A stretch of DNA of 29,679 nucleotides, from positions 1-29,679 of the forward strand of contig JAGBAI010000122.1 of the NCBI GenBank assembly GCA_017939025.1, written 5' to 3'. This document shows, piece by piece, positions 1 through 7,643 of the stretch. Positions within the stretch are counted from its first letter, which is position 1. Every line of letters starts with the position of its first letter. Below the pieces are notes generated by a model that was given only the letters and a program-made list of their open reading frames with translations, was not told where the DNA came from and made no database searches. The DNA is from Oscillospiraceae bacterium (GTDB taxonomy: Bacteria; Bacillota_A; Clostridia; Oscillospirales; Oscillospiraceae). The translations under genes and the position numbers were made by a program.

Positions 1-250
1 CGGCCAGTGGCCGCGGACAATGGCGGGACTACAACCCGGCAATCAACCAAGACCATTGGGTACCGCCCGGTTCGATAACGTGTACAAATGGCATCATCGA
101 ATCGGGCCGACCACCCAGGAGTCCCGGATGACAAACCAGCCGAAGTCACGCCACTGCGCCCGCAGGCGCGTGCATGCGAGCAACCGCCGAAGGCGGCTCT
201 TAGCGAGTCGTATTGGGTGCGGGCCCTGCCCGCCAAACTGGAATTTGTCA
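1..250 (+). repeat. MITE-like element A, copy 1 (left end cut by window)
   Basis: This stretch is a diverged copy, in the opposite orientation, of the element at 13056-13265. Shared landmarks are GCGGCCAGTGGCCGC-type palindromic sequence near one end, an inner hairpin with arms GCCCGGTTCGAT and ATCGAATCGGGC, and the end GCCAAACTGGAATTTGTCA. About 20 bases of the left terminal repeat lie before the window. Relative to the other copy it has about 60 extra bases (roughly 150-210) containing two small hairpins, GCGCC/GGCGC and CCGCC/GGCGG. No convincing gene is seen in it. Confidence 0.75.
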
Positions 251-314
251 GCACCTGACACCGCAGGTACGTTCCACCACTTTACATAGATTTTACAATT
301 CCTTGATTATAAAT

Positions 315-350
315 TTGACAATTCTTTGCTAGAATTTTACTTGTAATAAT
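315..350 (+). promoter_or_regulatory. Probable promoter of the phosphate cotransporter gene
   Basis: TTGACA at 315-320 resembles a -35 box, but the hexamer 17 bases later is poor. An extended -10, TGCTAGAAT at 327-335, is the alternative. Both lie in an AT-rich stretch 40-60 bases before the start codon at 375, so a promoter here is likely but its exact boxes are uncertain. Confidence 0.4.
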
Positions 351-374
351 ATTACATAGAGAAAGGTAGATTCT

Positions 375-2120
375 ATGGACTTTTTTGACGTATTGACCAT
401 GATTGGCGGACTGTGCCTGTTCCTGTTCGGTATGAACATCATGGGCGAGAGTCTGGAGCGCGCCGCAGGCAATTCCCTTCGTTCTCTGCTGGGCAAGCTG
501 ACTACCAGCCGGATGCTGGGCTTCCTCACCGGTATGGCGGTCACTGCTGTGATCCAGTCCTCCTCTGCCACCACCGTTATGGTTGTGGGCTTTGTTAACT
601 CGGGCCTTCTGAACTTGGGCCAGGCCATCAATGTCATTATGGGTGCCAACGTCGGTACCACCGTCACCTCCTGGATTTTGTCTCTGGGCGGCATTGAGGG
701 CGGCAACTTCTTCGTCCAGATGCTCAAGCCCACCTCCTTCACCCCCATCCTGGCACTGATCGGTATTTTCTACTACATGTTTGTCAAGGATGATTCCAAG
801 AAGGACATTGGCATGATTCTGCTGGGCTTCGCGACCCTCATGTTCGGCATGGATACTATGTCTGATGCCGTCTCCGGCCTGAAGAACGTTCCGGAATTCC
901 AGCAGCTGTTCCTGCTGTTCACCAACCCCATTCTGGGTGTTATTGCCGGTGCCGTGCTGACTGCTGTCATTCAGTCCTCCTCCGCTTCCGTCGGTATTCT
1001 GCAGGCCCTGTCCTCCACCGGCAGCGTGACCTTCGCCGCTGCCATTCCCATCATTATGGGCCAGAACATCGGTACCTGTGTTACCGCCATGCTGTCCTCC
1101 GTGGGTGCCACCAAGAATGCAAAGCGTACCGCCTGCGTCCATCTGCTGTTCAACATCATCGGCACCATCGTCTGTCTGATCCTGTTCCTGGCAGCCCAGG
1201 CACTGTTCCAGCCTGCCATTCTGGGCGAATCTGCCACCCATTTCGGCATCGCCATCTGCCATACTATCTTCAACATCGCCTGTACTGCCGTGCTGCTGCC
1301 CTCCGGCAACCTGCTGGAGAAGCTGGTATGCCGCCTGGTACCCGATGCCAAGGAGGCAGAAGTGGTCTCTGAACTGGACGAGCGTCTGTTCGCCACTCCC
1401 TCCATCGCACTGGATCGCAGCCACAAGCTCACAGGTGAAATGGCCGAGGCCGCTGCCCTGTCTTTGGGAGGTGCCATGAAGGCGCTGACCGCTTACACCC
1501 CAGAGCTTGCCCAGCAGGTCCGGGATCTGGAAGAAAAGACCGACCATCTGCAGGATATCCTGAACACCTATCTGGTCAAGCTCAGCGGCATGAAAATCAG
1601 CACTGCCGATAGCAATGAAGCTGCCATGCTCTTAAAGGCCATCGGCGACTTCGAGCGTATCGGCGACCATGCGCTGAACGTTCTGGAATCCGCTGAGGAA
1701 CTCCAGGACAAGGGTCTGAAGCTGTCTGATGCCGCAAAGCATGAGCTGAGTGTTATGGTGTCCGCCGTCACCGAGATCGTGACCATCTCCTTCGAAGCCT
1801 TCTACCGCAACGATCTGCAGAAGGCTTACCTGGTAGAGCCCCTGGAGCAGGTTATCGACGATCTGAAGGAAAAGCTCCGTGTACATCACATTTTGCGCCT
1901 GCAGCAGGGCAACTGCTCCATCGAGACCGGCTTTGTCTGGTCTGACCTGCTGACCTCTCTGGAGCGGGTGGGCGACCACTGCTCCAACATTGCCGGCTGC
2001 GTTGTGGACATGGCCCATCACGACATGAACACCCACGAAGCCCTCCGCTCCGCCCGGGTGGAAAACGAGCACTTCGCTGACCAGTATAAGGAATACGCAA
2101 AGAAATACAGCCTCAAGTAA
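375..2120 (+). CDS. Na+/phosphate cotransporter with C-terminal PhoU-like domain
   Basis: This is a 581-residue membrane protein of the PNaS (NptA/YjbB) family, which moves inorganic phosphate with Na+ across the cytoplasmic membrane. Two copies of the family signature are visible, QSSSATT starting at Gln61 and QSSSASV starting at Gln200, each in a hydrophobic repeat unit of the N-terminal ~310 residues. Residues ~350-565 are hydrophilic and helical, with DLEEKTDHLQDIL and two related FERIGDH/LERVGDH segments typical of PhoU domains. PhoU domains usually tune transport to phosphate status. The start at 375 follows GAAAGG at a suitable distance. The gene stands alone: a repeat element lies upstream and a strong terminator downstream. 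Length is normal for the PhoU-containing subfamily. The direction of transport (uptake or efflux) cannot be told from sequence. Confidence 0.93.
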   Translation: MDFFDVLTMIGGLCLFLFGMNIMGESLERAAGNSLRSLLGKLTTSRMLGFLTGMAVTAVIQSSSATTVMVVGFVNSGLLNLGQAINVIMGANVGTTVTSWILSLGGIEGGNFFVQMLKPTSFTPILALIGIFYYMFVKDDSKKDIGMILLGFATLMFGMDTMSDAVSGLKNVPEFQQLFLLFTNPILGVIAGAVLTAVIQSSSASVGILQALSSTGSVTFAAAIPIIMGQNIGTCVTAMLSSVGATKNAKRTACVHLLFNIIGTIVCLILFLAAQALFQPAILGESATHFGIAICHTIFNIACTAVLLPSGNLLEKLVCRLVPDAKEAEVVSELDERLFATPSIALDRSHKLTGEMAEAAALSLGGAMKALTAYTPELAQQVRDLEEKTDHLQDILNTYLVKLSGMKISTADSNEAAMLLKAIGDFERIGDHALNVLESAEELQDKGLKLSDAAKHELSVMVSAVTEIVTISFEAFYRNDLQKAYLVEPLEQVIDDLKEKLRVHHILRLQQGNCSIETGFVWSDLLTSLERVGDHCSNIAGCVVDMAHHDMNTHEALRSARVENEHFADQYKEYAKKYSLK

Positions 2121-2132
2121 ACCATATAACAG

Positions 2133-2171
2133 CACCGCCGGTGGCAGAAACGCCACCGGCGGTGTCTTTTT
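2133..2171 (+). terminator. Intrinsic terminator after the phosphate cotransporter gene
   Basis: A perfect 13-bp stem, CACCGCCGGTGGC with GCCACCGGCGGTG and loop AGAAAC, is followed by TCTTTTT. It lies between convergent genes. Confidence 0.9.
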
Positions 2172-2183
2172 ATAAAACGAGTA

Positions 2184-4598
2184 CTAAATTGTTACGACTA
2201 CCATGACCTTATCCCGATTCACCAGCGGCACTACATTGCCATTCAGCGCCACACCGTCGGCGGTGATACCCTTGTTTTCCCCCCGCCTGACAGTGACCAC
2301 ATATTCCGTGCCCCGGAACCGGCGCTTCACGGTATAGCCCTCCCAATCATCGGGAATACAGGGCTTTACCTTCAAGCCGTCATAGTCGGGATAAATACCC
2401 AGAATGGCCTGGGAAATACTCAGGAAAGTCCAGCTGGCAGTACCAGTGAGCCAGGAATTCTTGGCGTGTCCGGGATTGCCGGAGGCCCGGCCGGTGACCA
2501 TCTGAGAATAGCAGTAGGGCTCCGTTTCATGGATCTCAGACTTGTCCTCCAGGTAAGCAGGACAGATCCGGCGATAAATATCGAAGGCCTCATTGCCCCG
2601 GCCCAGTTCCGCTTCCGCGCAAACGATCCAGGGATTGTTGTGGCAGAAAACACTGCCGTTTTCCTTGAATCCGGGAGGATAGGAGGAAATTTCACCCAGT
2701 TCCAGGTGATATTCCGTATAGCAGGGATCCAACAGCTCCACGCCGTATTCTCCCAGCAGCCGTGCCCGGGTGGATTCCATGGCCTTCAGGCCGTATTCCT
2801 TGCCGCCAATGCCCGCCAGGGTACAGAAGCCCTGGGGCTCGATGAAGATCTGGCCTTCCTTACATTCAGAAGAGCCCACCTTGTTGCCGAAGGCATCATA
2901 GGCCCGGAGGAACCAGGCACCGTCCCAGCCGTCCTTCAAAACAGCTGCTTCCATGTCCGAAACCGCCTTGCGGATCCCTGCCGCCTCTTCGGCAAGGCCA
3001 ATCCGGGCACACAAAGCAGCGTAGTCGCTGCCATATTTTACAAACATACCTGCTATAAATACAGATTCCGCCACCGGCCCCTCGCTGGGGCCGAAGGTCT
3101 GGAAGGATTCACCCGGTTCTGCGGAGAAGCAGTTTAAGTTCAGGCAGTCATTCCAGTCCGCCCGTCCGATGAGAGGCAGCTTATGAGGGCCTAAGTTGTT
3201 CAGCGTGAAGTTGACGCTGCGGCGTACATGCTCCAAAAGAGGCACTTCTGTTCCGGGCACATTGTCGAAGGGTGTGGGATGGTCCAAAATGGAGAAATCG
3301 CCCGTTTCCTTCACATAGGCACAGACAGCACCCACCAGCCACAGGGGATCATCATTAAAGCCGCCGCCGATATCATTATTGCCCCGCTTGGTCAGAGGCT
3401 GGTATTGATGATAGGTAGACCCATCGGCAAACTGGATGGAAGCAATATCGATGATCCGTTCCCGGGCCCGGTCGGGCACAATGTGCATGAAGCCGTAAAG
3501 ATCCTGACAGGAATCCCGGAAGCCCATGCCCCGGCCGGTGCCGGTTTCGTAATAAGAAGCGGAGCGGCTCATATTGAAGGTAACCATGCACTGATACTGA
3601 TGCCAGATGTTCACCATCCGGTCAATCTTTTCGTTGCCGGAAGTAACATGGTAATTACCCAGAAGCGTATCCCAGTAGGCCCGCAGTTCACTGAATGCGG
3701 CATCCACCGTATCAGAAGAAGCAAACTTTTCGGTGACCCGCTTGGCAGTGTCCTTGCGTATAACACCGGGGGCGATAAACTTCTGATCCCGGGGATTCTG
3801 TCCGTAGCCCAGGACGAAGGTCATCCGCTTTTGCTCACCGGGAGCCAGTGTCAGCTCGATATGATGGCAGCCAATGGGATACCAGCCCACGATCTTGGAA
3901 AATGCGCTTTTCCCTTCCCGCACCAGCTTGGGATCAGACCAGTCACCCATATGGCCCAGGAAGGTATTCCGGTCAGTATCCCAGCCGGCGGTGGGATGGT
4001 TCACGGCATAATAGGCGTAATGATCCCGCCGTTCCCGGTACTCGGTTTTGTGGTAGATGACGTTGCCTTCCACCTCAGATTCCGCGATGTTCAGATTTCT
4101 CTGGTAATTCTGACTGTCGTCCACGGCATTCCAAAGGCACCATTCCATAACACCCCACAGGTGGACCGTCTTCTCCGCTTCGGTTTCGTTGGACAGCACC
4201 AGGTCATGGAGCTCGCAGTTTTCTCCAACAGGCACAAAGAAGGTCATTTTTGCCTGAAGACCATCCTTCGCGGAACAGAAGGTGGTGTAGCCCATGCCGT
4301 GACGGCATTCGTAGGCATCCAGCGGTGTTTTTGCAGGCAGGAAGCCGGGGTTCCATGCTTTTTTGCCGTTTTCCTGAATATAATAGAACCGTCCGCCGGT
4401 GTCGCCGGGTACAGCATTGTAGCGGTAGCGAAGGATGCGTTGGAGTTTGGCATCCCGGTAGAAGCAATAACCGCCGCCGGTATTGGAGATCATGCTTAAG
4501 AAGTCCTCACTGCCCAGATAATTGATCCAGGGCAGAGGTGTCGCAGGAGTGGTGATCACATACTCCCGCCGGGCATCATCAAAATGACCGAATTTCAT
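2184..4598 (-). CDS. Cellobiose phosphorylase (GH94)
   Basis: This 804-residue enzyme matches the GH94 cellobiose phosphorylase family in length and in the near-invariant N-terminus (MKFGHFDDARREYVIT, then TPLPWINYLGSEDF and SNTGGGYCFYRDA). It is cytosolic and splits imported cellobiose with phosphate into glucose 1-phosphate and glucose, saving an ATP per disaccharide. The family motif RADWNDCLN is present; Asp484, the Asp of Trp-Asn-Asp, is the expected general acid. Gly-rich FRDSCQDL and the C-terminal jelly-roll portion are intact. The start at 4598 follows GAGGAGGGG five bases away. It is divergent from a LacI-type regulator and near a sugar ABC importer, which fits one regulated cellobiose locus. 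Laminaribiose or cellodextrin phosphorylase specificity cannot be excluded, but the N-terminus favours cellobiose. Confidence 0.93.
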   Translation of the reverse strand: MKFGHFDDARREYVITTPATPLPWINYLGSEDFLSMISNTGGGYCFYRDAKLQRILRYRYNAVPGDTGGRFYYIQENGKKAWNPGFLPAKTPLDAYECRHGMGYTTFCSAKDGLQAKMTFFVPVGENCELHDLVLSNETEAEKTVHLWGVMEWCLWNAVDDSQNYQRNLNIAESEVEGNVIYHKTEYRERRDHYAYYAVNHPTAGWDTDRNTFLGHMGDWSDPKLVREGKSAFSKIVGWYPIGCHHIELTLAPGEQKRMTFVLGYGQNPRDQKFIAPGVIRKDTAKRVTEKFASSDTVDAAFSELRAYWDTLLGNYHVTSGNEKIDRMVNIWHQYQCMVTFNMSRSASYYETGTGRGMGFRDSCQDLYGFMHIVPDRARERIIDIASIQFADGSTYHQYQPLTKRGNNDIGGGFNDDPLWLVGAVCAYVKETGDFSILDHPTPFDNVPGTEVPLLEHVRRSVNFTLNNLGPHKLPLIGRADWNDCLNLNCFSAEPGESFQTFGPSEGPVAESVFIAGMFVKYGSDYAALCARIGLAEEAAGIRKAVSDMEAAVLKDGWDGAWFLRAYDAFGNKVGSSECKEGQIFIEPQGFCTLAGIGGKEYGLKAMESTRARLLGEYGVELLDPCYTEYHLELGEISSYPPGFKENGSVFCHNNPWIVCAEAELGRGNEAFDIYRRICPAYLEDKSEIHETEPYCYSQMVTGRASGNPGHAKNSWLTGTASWTFLSISQAILGIYPDYDGLKVKPCIPDDWEGYTVKRRFRGTEYVVTVRRGENKGITADGVALNGNVVPLVNRDKVMVVVTI

Positions 4599-4616
4599 GG
4601 CGTCCCCTCCTCGTAT

Positions 4617-4633
4617 TTTCGATAACGATTAAG
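4617..4633. promoter_or_regulatory. Candidate LacI-family operator 1
   Basis: TTTCGATAACGATTAAG lies between the phosphorylase -10 box and its start codon. It matches the site at 4872-4888 (TTACGAAATCGTTTAAG) at 13 of 17 positions, with CG-centred half-symmetry usual for LacI-family sites. A protein bound here would block the phosphorylase transcript. Confidence 0.5.
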
Positions 4634-4641
4634 TACGGTAA

Positions 4642-4672
4642 ATCATACCTTAAGAATAGCGGATATGAACAA
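4642..4672 (-). promoter_or_regulatory. Possible promoter of the cellobiose phosphorylase gene
   Basis: On the minus strand TATGAT (plus 4642-4647) is a good -10 box. The best -35 candidate, TTGTTC (plus 4667-4672), is 19 bases away, so this would be a weak or activator-helped promoter. Confidence 0.4.
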
Positions 4673-4748
4673 GAAAAGCAAGTATTATTTTCATATTTTT
4701 AGCATTATTTACAACCATCAATATCGCTATATCGATATTTTCGAAGTG

Positions 4749-4782
4749 TTTCGTAAACAACTTTCACAAATTTTCGTAAACG
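4749..4782. promoter_or_regulatory. Candidate operators 2 and 3: repeated TTTCGTAAAC
   Basis: TTTCGTAAAC occurs at 4749-4758 and again at 4772-4781, 23 bases apart. It is a near-palindrome around CG and resembles the core of the sites at 4617 and 4872. Its position, roughly in the middle of the 315-base divergent intergenic region, suits a regulator bound at several sites. The rest of this region is AT-rich with no gene seen. Confidence 0.45.
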
Positions 4783-4838
4783 CAGTATACAACATCGCCA
4801 AATTTTAGTCAGCTTGCCCATTATATCAAAAAAACCGC

Positions 4839-4867
4839 TTGCTATTTCGTGCATTTTACGCTATATT
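4839..4867 (+). promoter_or_regulatory. Promoter of the LacI-type regulator gene
   Basis: TTGCTA (4839-4844) and TATATT (4862-4867) are separated by 17 bases and lie 47 bases before the start codon. A candidate operator follows directly, which suggests autoregulation. Confidence 0.6.
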
Positions 4868-4871
4868 GAGA

Positions 4872-4888
4872 TTACGAAATCGTTTAAG
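4872..4888. promoter_or_regulatory. Candidate LacI-family operator 4
   Basis: TTACGAAATCGTTTAAG begins five bases after the -10 box of the regulator gene, covering the expected transcription start. It resembles the site at 4617-4633, so the protein probably represses both divergent transcripts. Confidence 0.5.
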
Positions 4889-4913
4889 ACAACGTACAGA
4901 AAAGGAGTTATCT

Positions 4914-5915
4914 ATGGTTTCCATGAAGGACATCGCCCAGCGCTGCGGTGTATCAGTAGCAACGGTGAGCAAAGCCCTGAACGGCCAGCCCGACATCGGT
5001 GAGGAAACCCGTCAGCGGATCACAGCCGTAGCCGCAGAATTGGGCTACACCACCAACTCCGCCGCCCGGGCACTGAAAACCAACCGCACCTATAACTTAG
5101 GCGTGCTGTTCGTAGATGAACGGCGCAGCGGTCTGGCCCATGAATATTTTTCCTCCCTGCTGGAGAGCTTCAAGGTGGAGGCTGAGCGTCACGGCTATGA
5201 TATCACCTTTATCAATCATAATGTAGGCGGCAAGCCCACCTCTTATTTGCAGCACTGCCTCTACCGGGGTGTGGATGGCGTGGTCATTGCCTGCATCGAC
5301 TTCAACGATCCCATAGTCCGGGAACTGGCGGAAAGCAATCTGCCTCTGGTGACCATCGACCACGTTTTCGAGAACCGGCTGGCCATTATGTCAGACAACG
5401 TCAATGGTGTGGAGGCTCTGGTGCATTACGTTTATAAGAAGGGCCACCGGAAGATCGCTTTCCTCCACGGCGAGAACACCACCGTTACCCGCAACCGTTT
5501 GGTGGGTTTCTACCGAGCCTGTGAGGAGCTTGGCATTGATGTGCCTGAGGGTTTTGTCCGGCCCTGTATTTACCACGATCCCGACAAATGCGCTGAGCAG
5601 ACCCGGGAATTGATGGCTTTGCCAGAAAAGCCCACCTGTATCATCTTCCCCGATGATTTCTCCTTCATGGGCGGCAAGAACGCCCTGACAGAGCTGGGGC
5701 TGCGGATTCCTGAGGATATTTCCGCCGTGGGCTATGACGGCATCGCTCTGGCAAAGTTCATGCACCTGACCACCTACAGTCAGAACACCCAGGATCTGGG
5801 CCGTGTGGCTGCTGAAAAGCTCATCGGTCTTATTGAGCACCCAAAAACCACCCTCATCGACCGGATCATGGTTCCCGGCGGATTGCTGGAGGGGAAATCG
5901 GTGAAGGAAATTTGA
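4914..5915 (+). CDS. LacI-family transcriptional regulator of the cellobiose locus
   Basis: This 333-residue repressor-type protein has a textbook LacI helix-turn-helix at residues 4-25 (MKDIAQRCGVSVATVSKALN), then the hinge helix TNSAARALKTNRT and a periplasmic-binding-like sugar-sensing domain (LGVLFVDERRSG, VDGVVIACID, SAVGYDGIALA). The start at 4914 is chosen because AAAGGAG sits seven bases before it and the domain begins there; upstream in-frame ATGs would add residues without similarity and overlap the promoter. It is divergent from the cellobiose phosphorylase gene and upstream, on the same strand, of the ABC importer. It therefore most likely represses both in the absence of cellobiose or a derivative. 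The ligand is inferred from context only. Confidence 0.92.
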   Translation: MVSMKDIAQRCGVSVATVSKALNGQPDIGEETRQRITAVAAELGYTTNSAARALKTNRTYNLGVLFVDERRSGLAHEYFSSLLESFKVEAERHGYDITFINHNVGGKPTSYLQHCLYRGVDGVVIACIDFNDPIVRELAESNLPLVTIDHVFENRLAIMSDNVNGVEALVHYVYKKGHRKIAFLHGENTTVTRNRLVGFYRACEELGIDVPEGFVRPCIYHDPDKCAEQTRELMALPEKPTCIIFPDDFSFMGGKNALTELGLRIPEDISAVGYDGIALAKFMHLTTYSQNTQDLGRVAAEKLIGLIEHPKTTLIDRIMVPGGLLEGKSVKEI

Positions 5916-5937
5916 TTGGAATTTACCGGGTTGTTAC

Positions 5938-6077
5938 CGTAGGGATCGTCGTCCTCGACGGTCCGCTCGAAAATCCGACCTCGATGGGCGGATTTTCGGA
6001 ATTCGTGTGGTAAATGCGGAAAAATTGTCCATCGAGGCCAATTTTTCCGACGGACCGTCCAGAGGACGGTCCCTACG
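5938..6077. repeat. MITE-like palindromic element B with nested hairpins
   Basis: The ends are imperfect inverted repeats: CGTAGGGATCGTCGTCC at the left and, reading the other strand, CGTAGGGACCGTCCTCTGG at the right, with similarity continuing about 45 bases inward. Each arm folds on itself, with AAAATCCG/CGGATTTT in the left half and GGAAAAATTG/CCAATTTTTCC in the right half. It fills most of the gap between the regulator gene and the importer operon. No gene is seen in it. Confidence 0.7.
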
Positions 6078-6139
6078 AAGATCCCTGTGTATGTTATCGG
6101 GCACCAAGACCCGTAACAAATATAAAGGAGGAAACGAAT

Positions 6140-7495
6140 ATGAAAAAAGCATTAGCTCTGCTGCTGGCTCTGGTCATGCTGCTGTCTCTGGCTGCCTGCG
6201 GCGCCAAGGAAGAAGCACCCGCCGAGACCCAGGCTGCTGCCGCCGCTCCCGAGGCTCCCGCTGAGGAGGCTGCACCCGCCGAAGCAGAAGAAGGCAAGGT
6301 CTTCCGGATCTACGCATGGAACGAAGAGTTCAAGGGCTTCTTTGAGAAGTACTACGAAGTCCCCGAAGGCATCACCGTCGAGTGGGTCATCAACCCCAAC
6401 GAGGGCGGCGTCTACCAGGATAAGCTGGACGAGGCTCTGCTGAACCAGGAAAATGCTCCTGCTGATGAGAAGATCGACATGTTCCTGGCTGAGGCTGACT
6501 ACATTCTGAAGTACACCGACACCGAGTTCACTCAGGACATCGAGGCTCTGGGCGTCACCGACTTCTCCAACACCTACGAGTACACCGTTCAGGCCGCTTC
6601 CGACTCCAATGGCGTTGTCAAGGGCGTTTCCTTCCAGTGCTGCCCCGCAGCTCTGATCTACCGCCGCTCCATCGCTGAGGACGTTCTGGGCACCTCCGAG
6701 CCCGCTGAAGTTCAGGAACTGCTGAACAGCTGGGAAAAGTTCAATGCTGTTGCCGCTGATGCCAAGGCCAAGGGCTACTACATGACCGCTTCCGAAGCCG
6801 CCACCTTCCGTGTCTTCTCCAACAACACCACCGCTCCTCTGGTCAACGAGGCTGGCGAGGTCGTTCTGGATGAGGCCATCGAGACCTGGAAGGTCCAGGC
6901 CAAGGACTTTGCTGACAAGGGCTACACCCTGACCGCTGACATCTGGTCTGACGAGTGCACCGCTCAGATGTTCGCTGACGGCAAGACCATGTGCTACTTC
7001 GGACCTGCATGGTACTTCAACTTCTCCATGGGCAACGCACAGGATCCCGATAAGGGCTGCTACGGCGACTGGGCCATCGTGGAAGGTCCTCAGGCTCACT
7101 TCTGGGGCGGCACCTGGCTGCTGGCTGCCACCGGCTCCGACAACCCCACCATGCTGGCTGACGTTATGGACACCTTCATCAACGATGAGGAAGTCTGCAC
7201 CAACCTGATCAAGAACGAGGCACAGTTTACCAACAACCAGGCTGTCAACACCGCTGTTGCACAGGATCCCGAATACAAGAACGAATTCCTGGGCGGTCAG
7301 AACGACGTGGCTATCTTCGTTGACCTGGCCAAGAACATCAAGTTCGAGTACAAGACCATCTATGACCAGCTGCTGACCGAGGGCCTGCAGGGCTACTGGA
7401 GAGAGTACTGCGACGGCACCGTCACCGAGGAAGAGGCAATGGCCAACTACTACAAGTACATCAACGAGAAGTACCCCGAGCTGATCACTCCCTGA
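6140..7495 (+). CDS. Sugar ABC transporter substrate-binding lipoprotein
   Basis: This 451-residue extracellular solute-binding protein begins with a lipoprotein signal (KKALALLLALVMLLSLAAC, lipidated Cys at 21). An Ala/Glu/Pro-rich tether to about residue 55 follows, then a family 1 sugar-binding fold beginning KVFRIYAWNEEFKGFF. Aromatic residues near the cleft (for example YFGPAWYFNF and HFWGGTWLLAAT) are typical of carbohydrate binders. The start at 6140 follows AAAGGAGG; an open frame running further upstream enters the repeat element and is not credible. The two permeases of a CUT1 importer follow. Given the phosphorylase and LacI-type regulator next door, cellobiose or short cellodextrins are the likely ligand; this is inference. 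Codons are strongly biased toward C/G endings, suggesting high expression. Confidence 0.93.
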   Translation: MKKALALLLALVMLLSLAACGAKEEAPAETQAAAAAPEAPAEEAAPAEAEEGKVFRIYAWNEEFKGFFEKYYEVPEGITVEWVINPNEGGVYQDKLDEALLNQENAPADEKIDMFLAEADYILKYTDTEFTQDIEALGVTDFSNTYEYTVQAASDSNGVVKGVSFQCCPAALIYRRSIAEDVLGTSEPAEVQELLNSWEKFNAVAADAKAKGYYMTASEAATFRVFSNNTTAPLVNEAGEVVLDEAIETWKVQAKDFADKGYTLTADIWSDECTAQMFADGKTMCYFGPAWYFNFSMGNAQDPDKGCYGDWAIVEGPQAHFWGGTWLLAATGSDNPTMLADVMDTFINDEEVCTNLIKNEAQFTNNQAVNTAVAQDPEYKNEFLGGQNDVAIFVDLAKNIKFEYKTIYDQLLTEGLQGYWREYCDGTVTEEEAMANYYKYINEKYPELITP

Positions 7496-7535
7496 TCATT
7501 TGGGAACCACTTTGAATTGACACAATAGGTCTGCT

Positions 7536-7559
7536 GGGGCAAGGCGCAAGCCTTGCCCC
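7536..7559 (+). other. Intercistronic GNRA-capped hairpin
   Basis: A perfect 10-bp stem, GGGGCAAGGC with GCCTTGCCCC, is closed by a GCAA tetraloop. It sits 41 bases after the binding-protein stop and has no U-tract. Such hairpins usually stabilise the upstream mRNA or partly attenuate, giving more binding protein than permease. Confidence 0.8.
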
Positions 7560-7578
7560 GGTTTCGCAGCATTTTGCT

Positions 7579-7618
7579 TTTGTTTCAGAATATAGAACTT
7601 TCTGTATGTTGAAACAAA
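7579..7618 (+). other. Second intercistronic hairpin before the first permease gene
   Basis: TTTGTTTCA (7579-7587) pairs with TGAAACAAA (7610-7618). Inside, TATAGA pairs with TCTGTA across an ACTT loop. The structure ends about 12 bases before the permease ribosome binding site. Its role is unknown; an RNA-processing or expression-balancing element is possible. Confidence 0.55.
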
Positions 7619-7643
7619 GACAAAACGACAGGAGGAATGTCCC

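Noticed and set aside
282..1547. A 421-codon minus-strand open frame opposite the phosphate cotransporter gene
   Set aside because: It has low-complexity Gln/Gly/His composition, and the plus-strand frame shows a clear conserved family.
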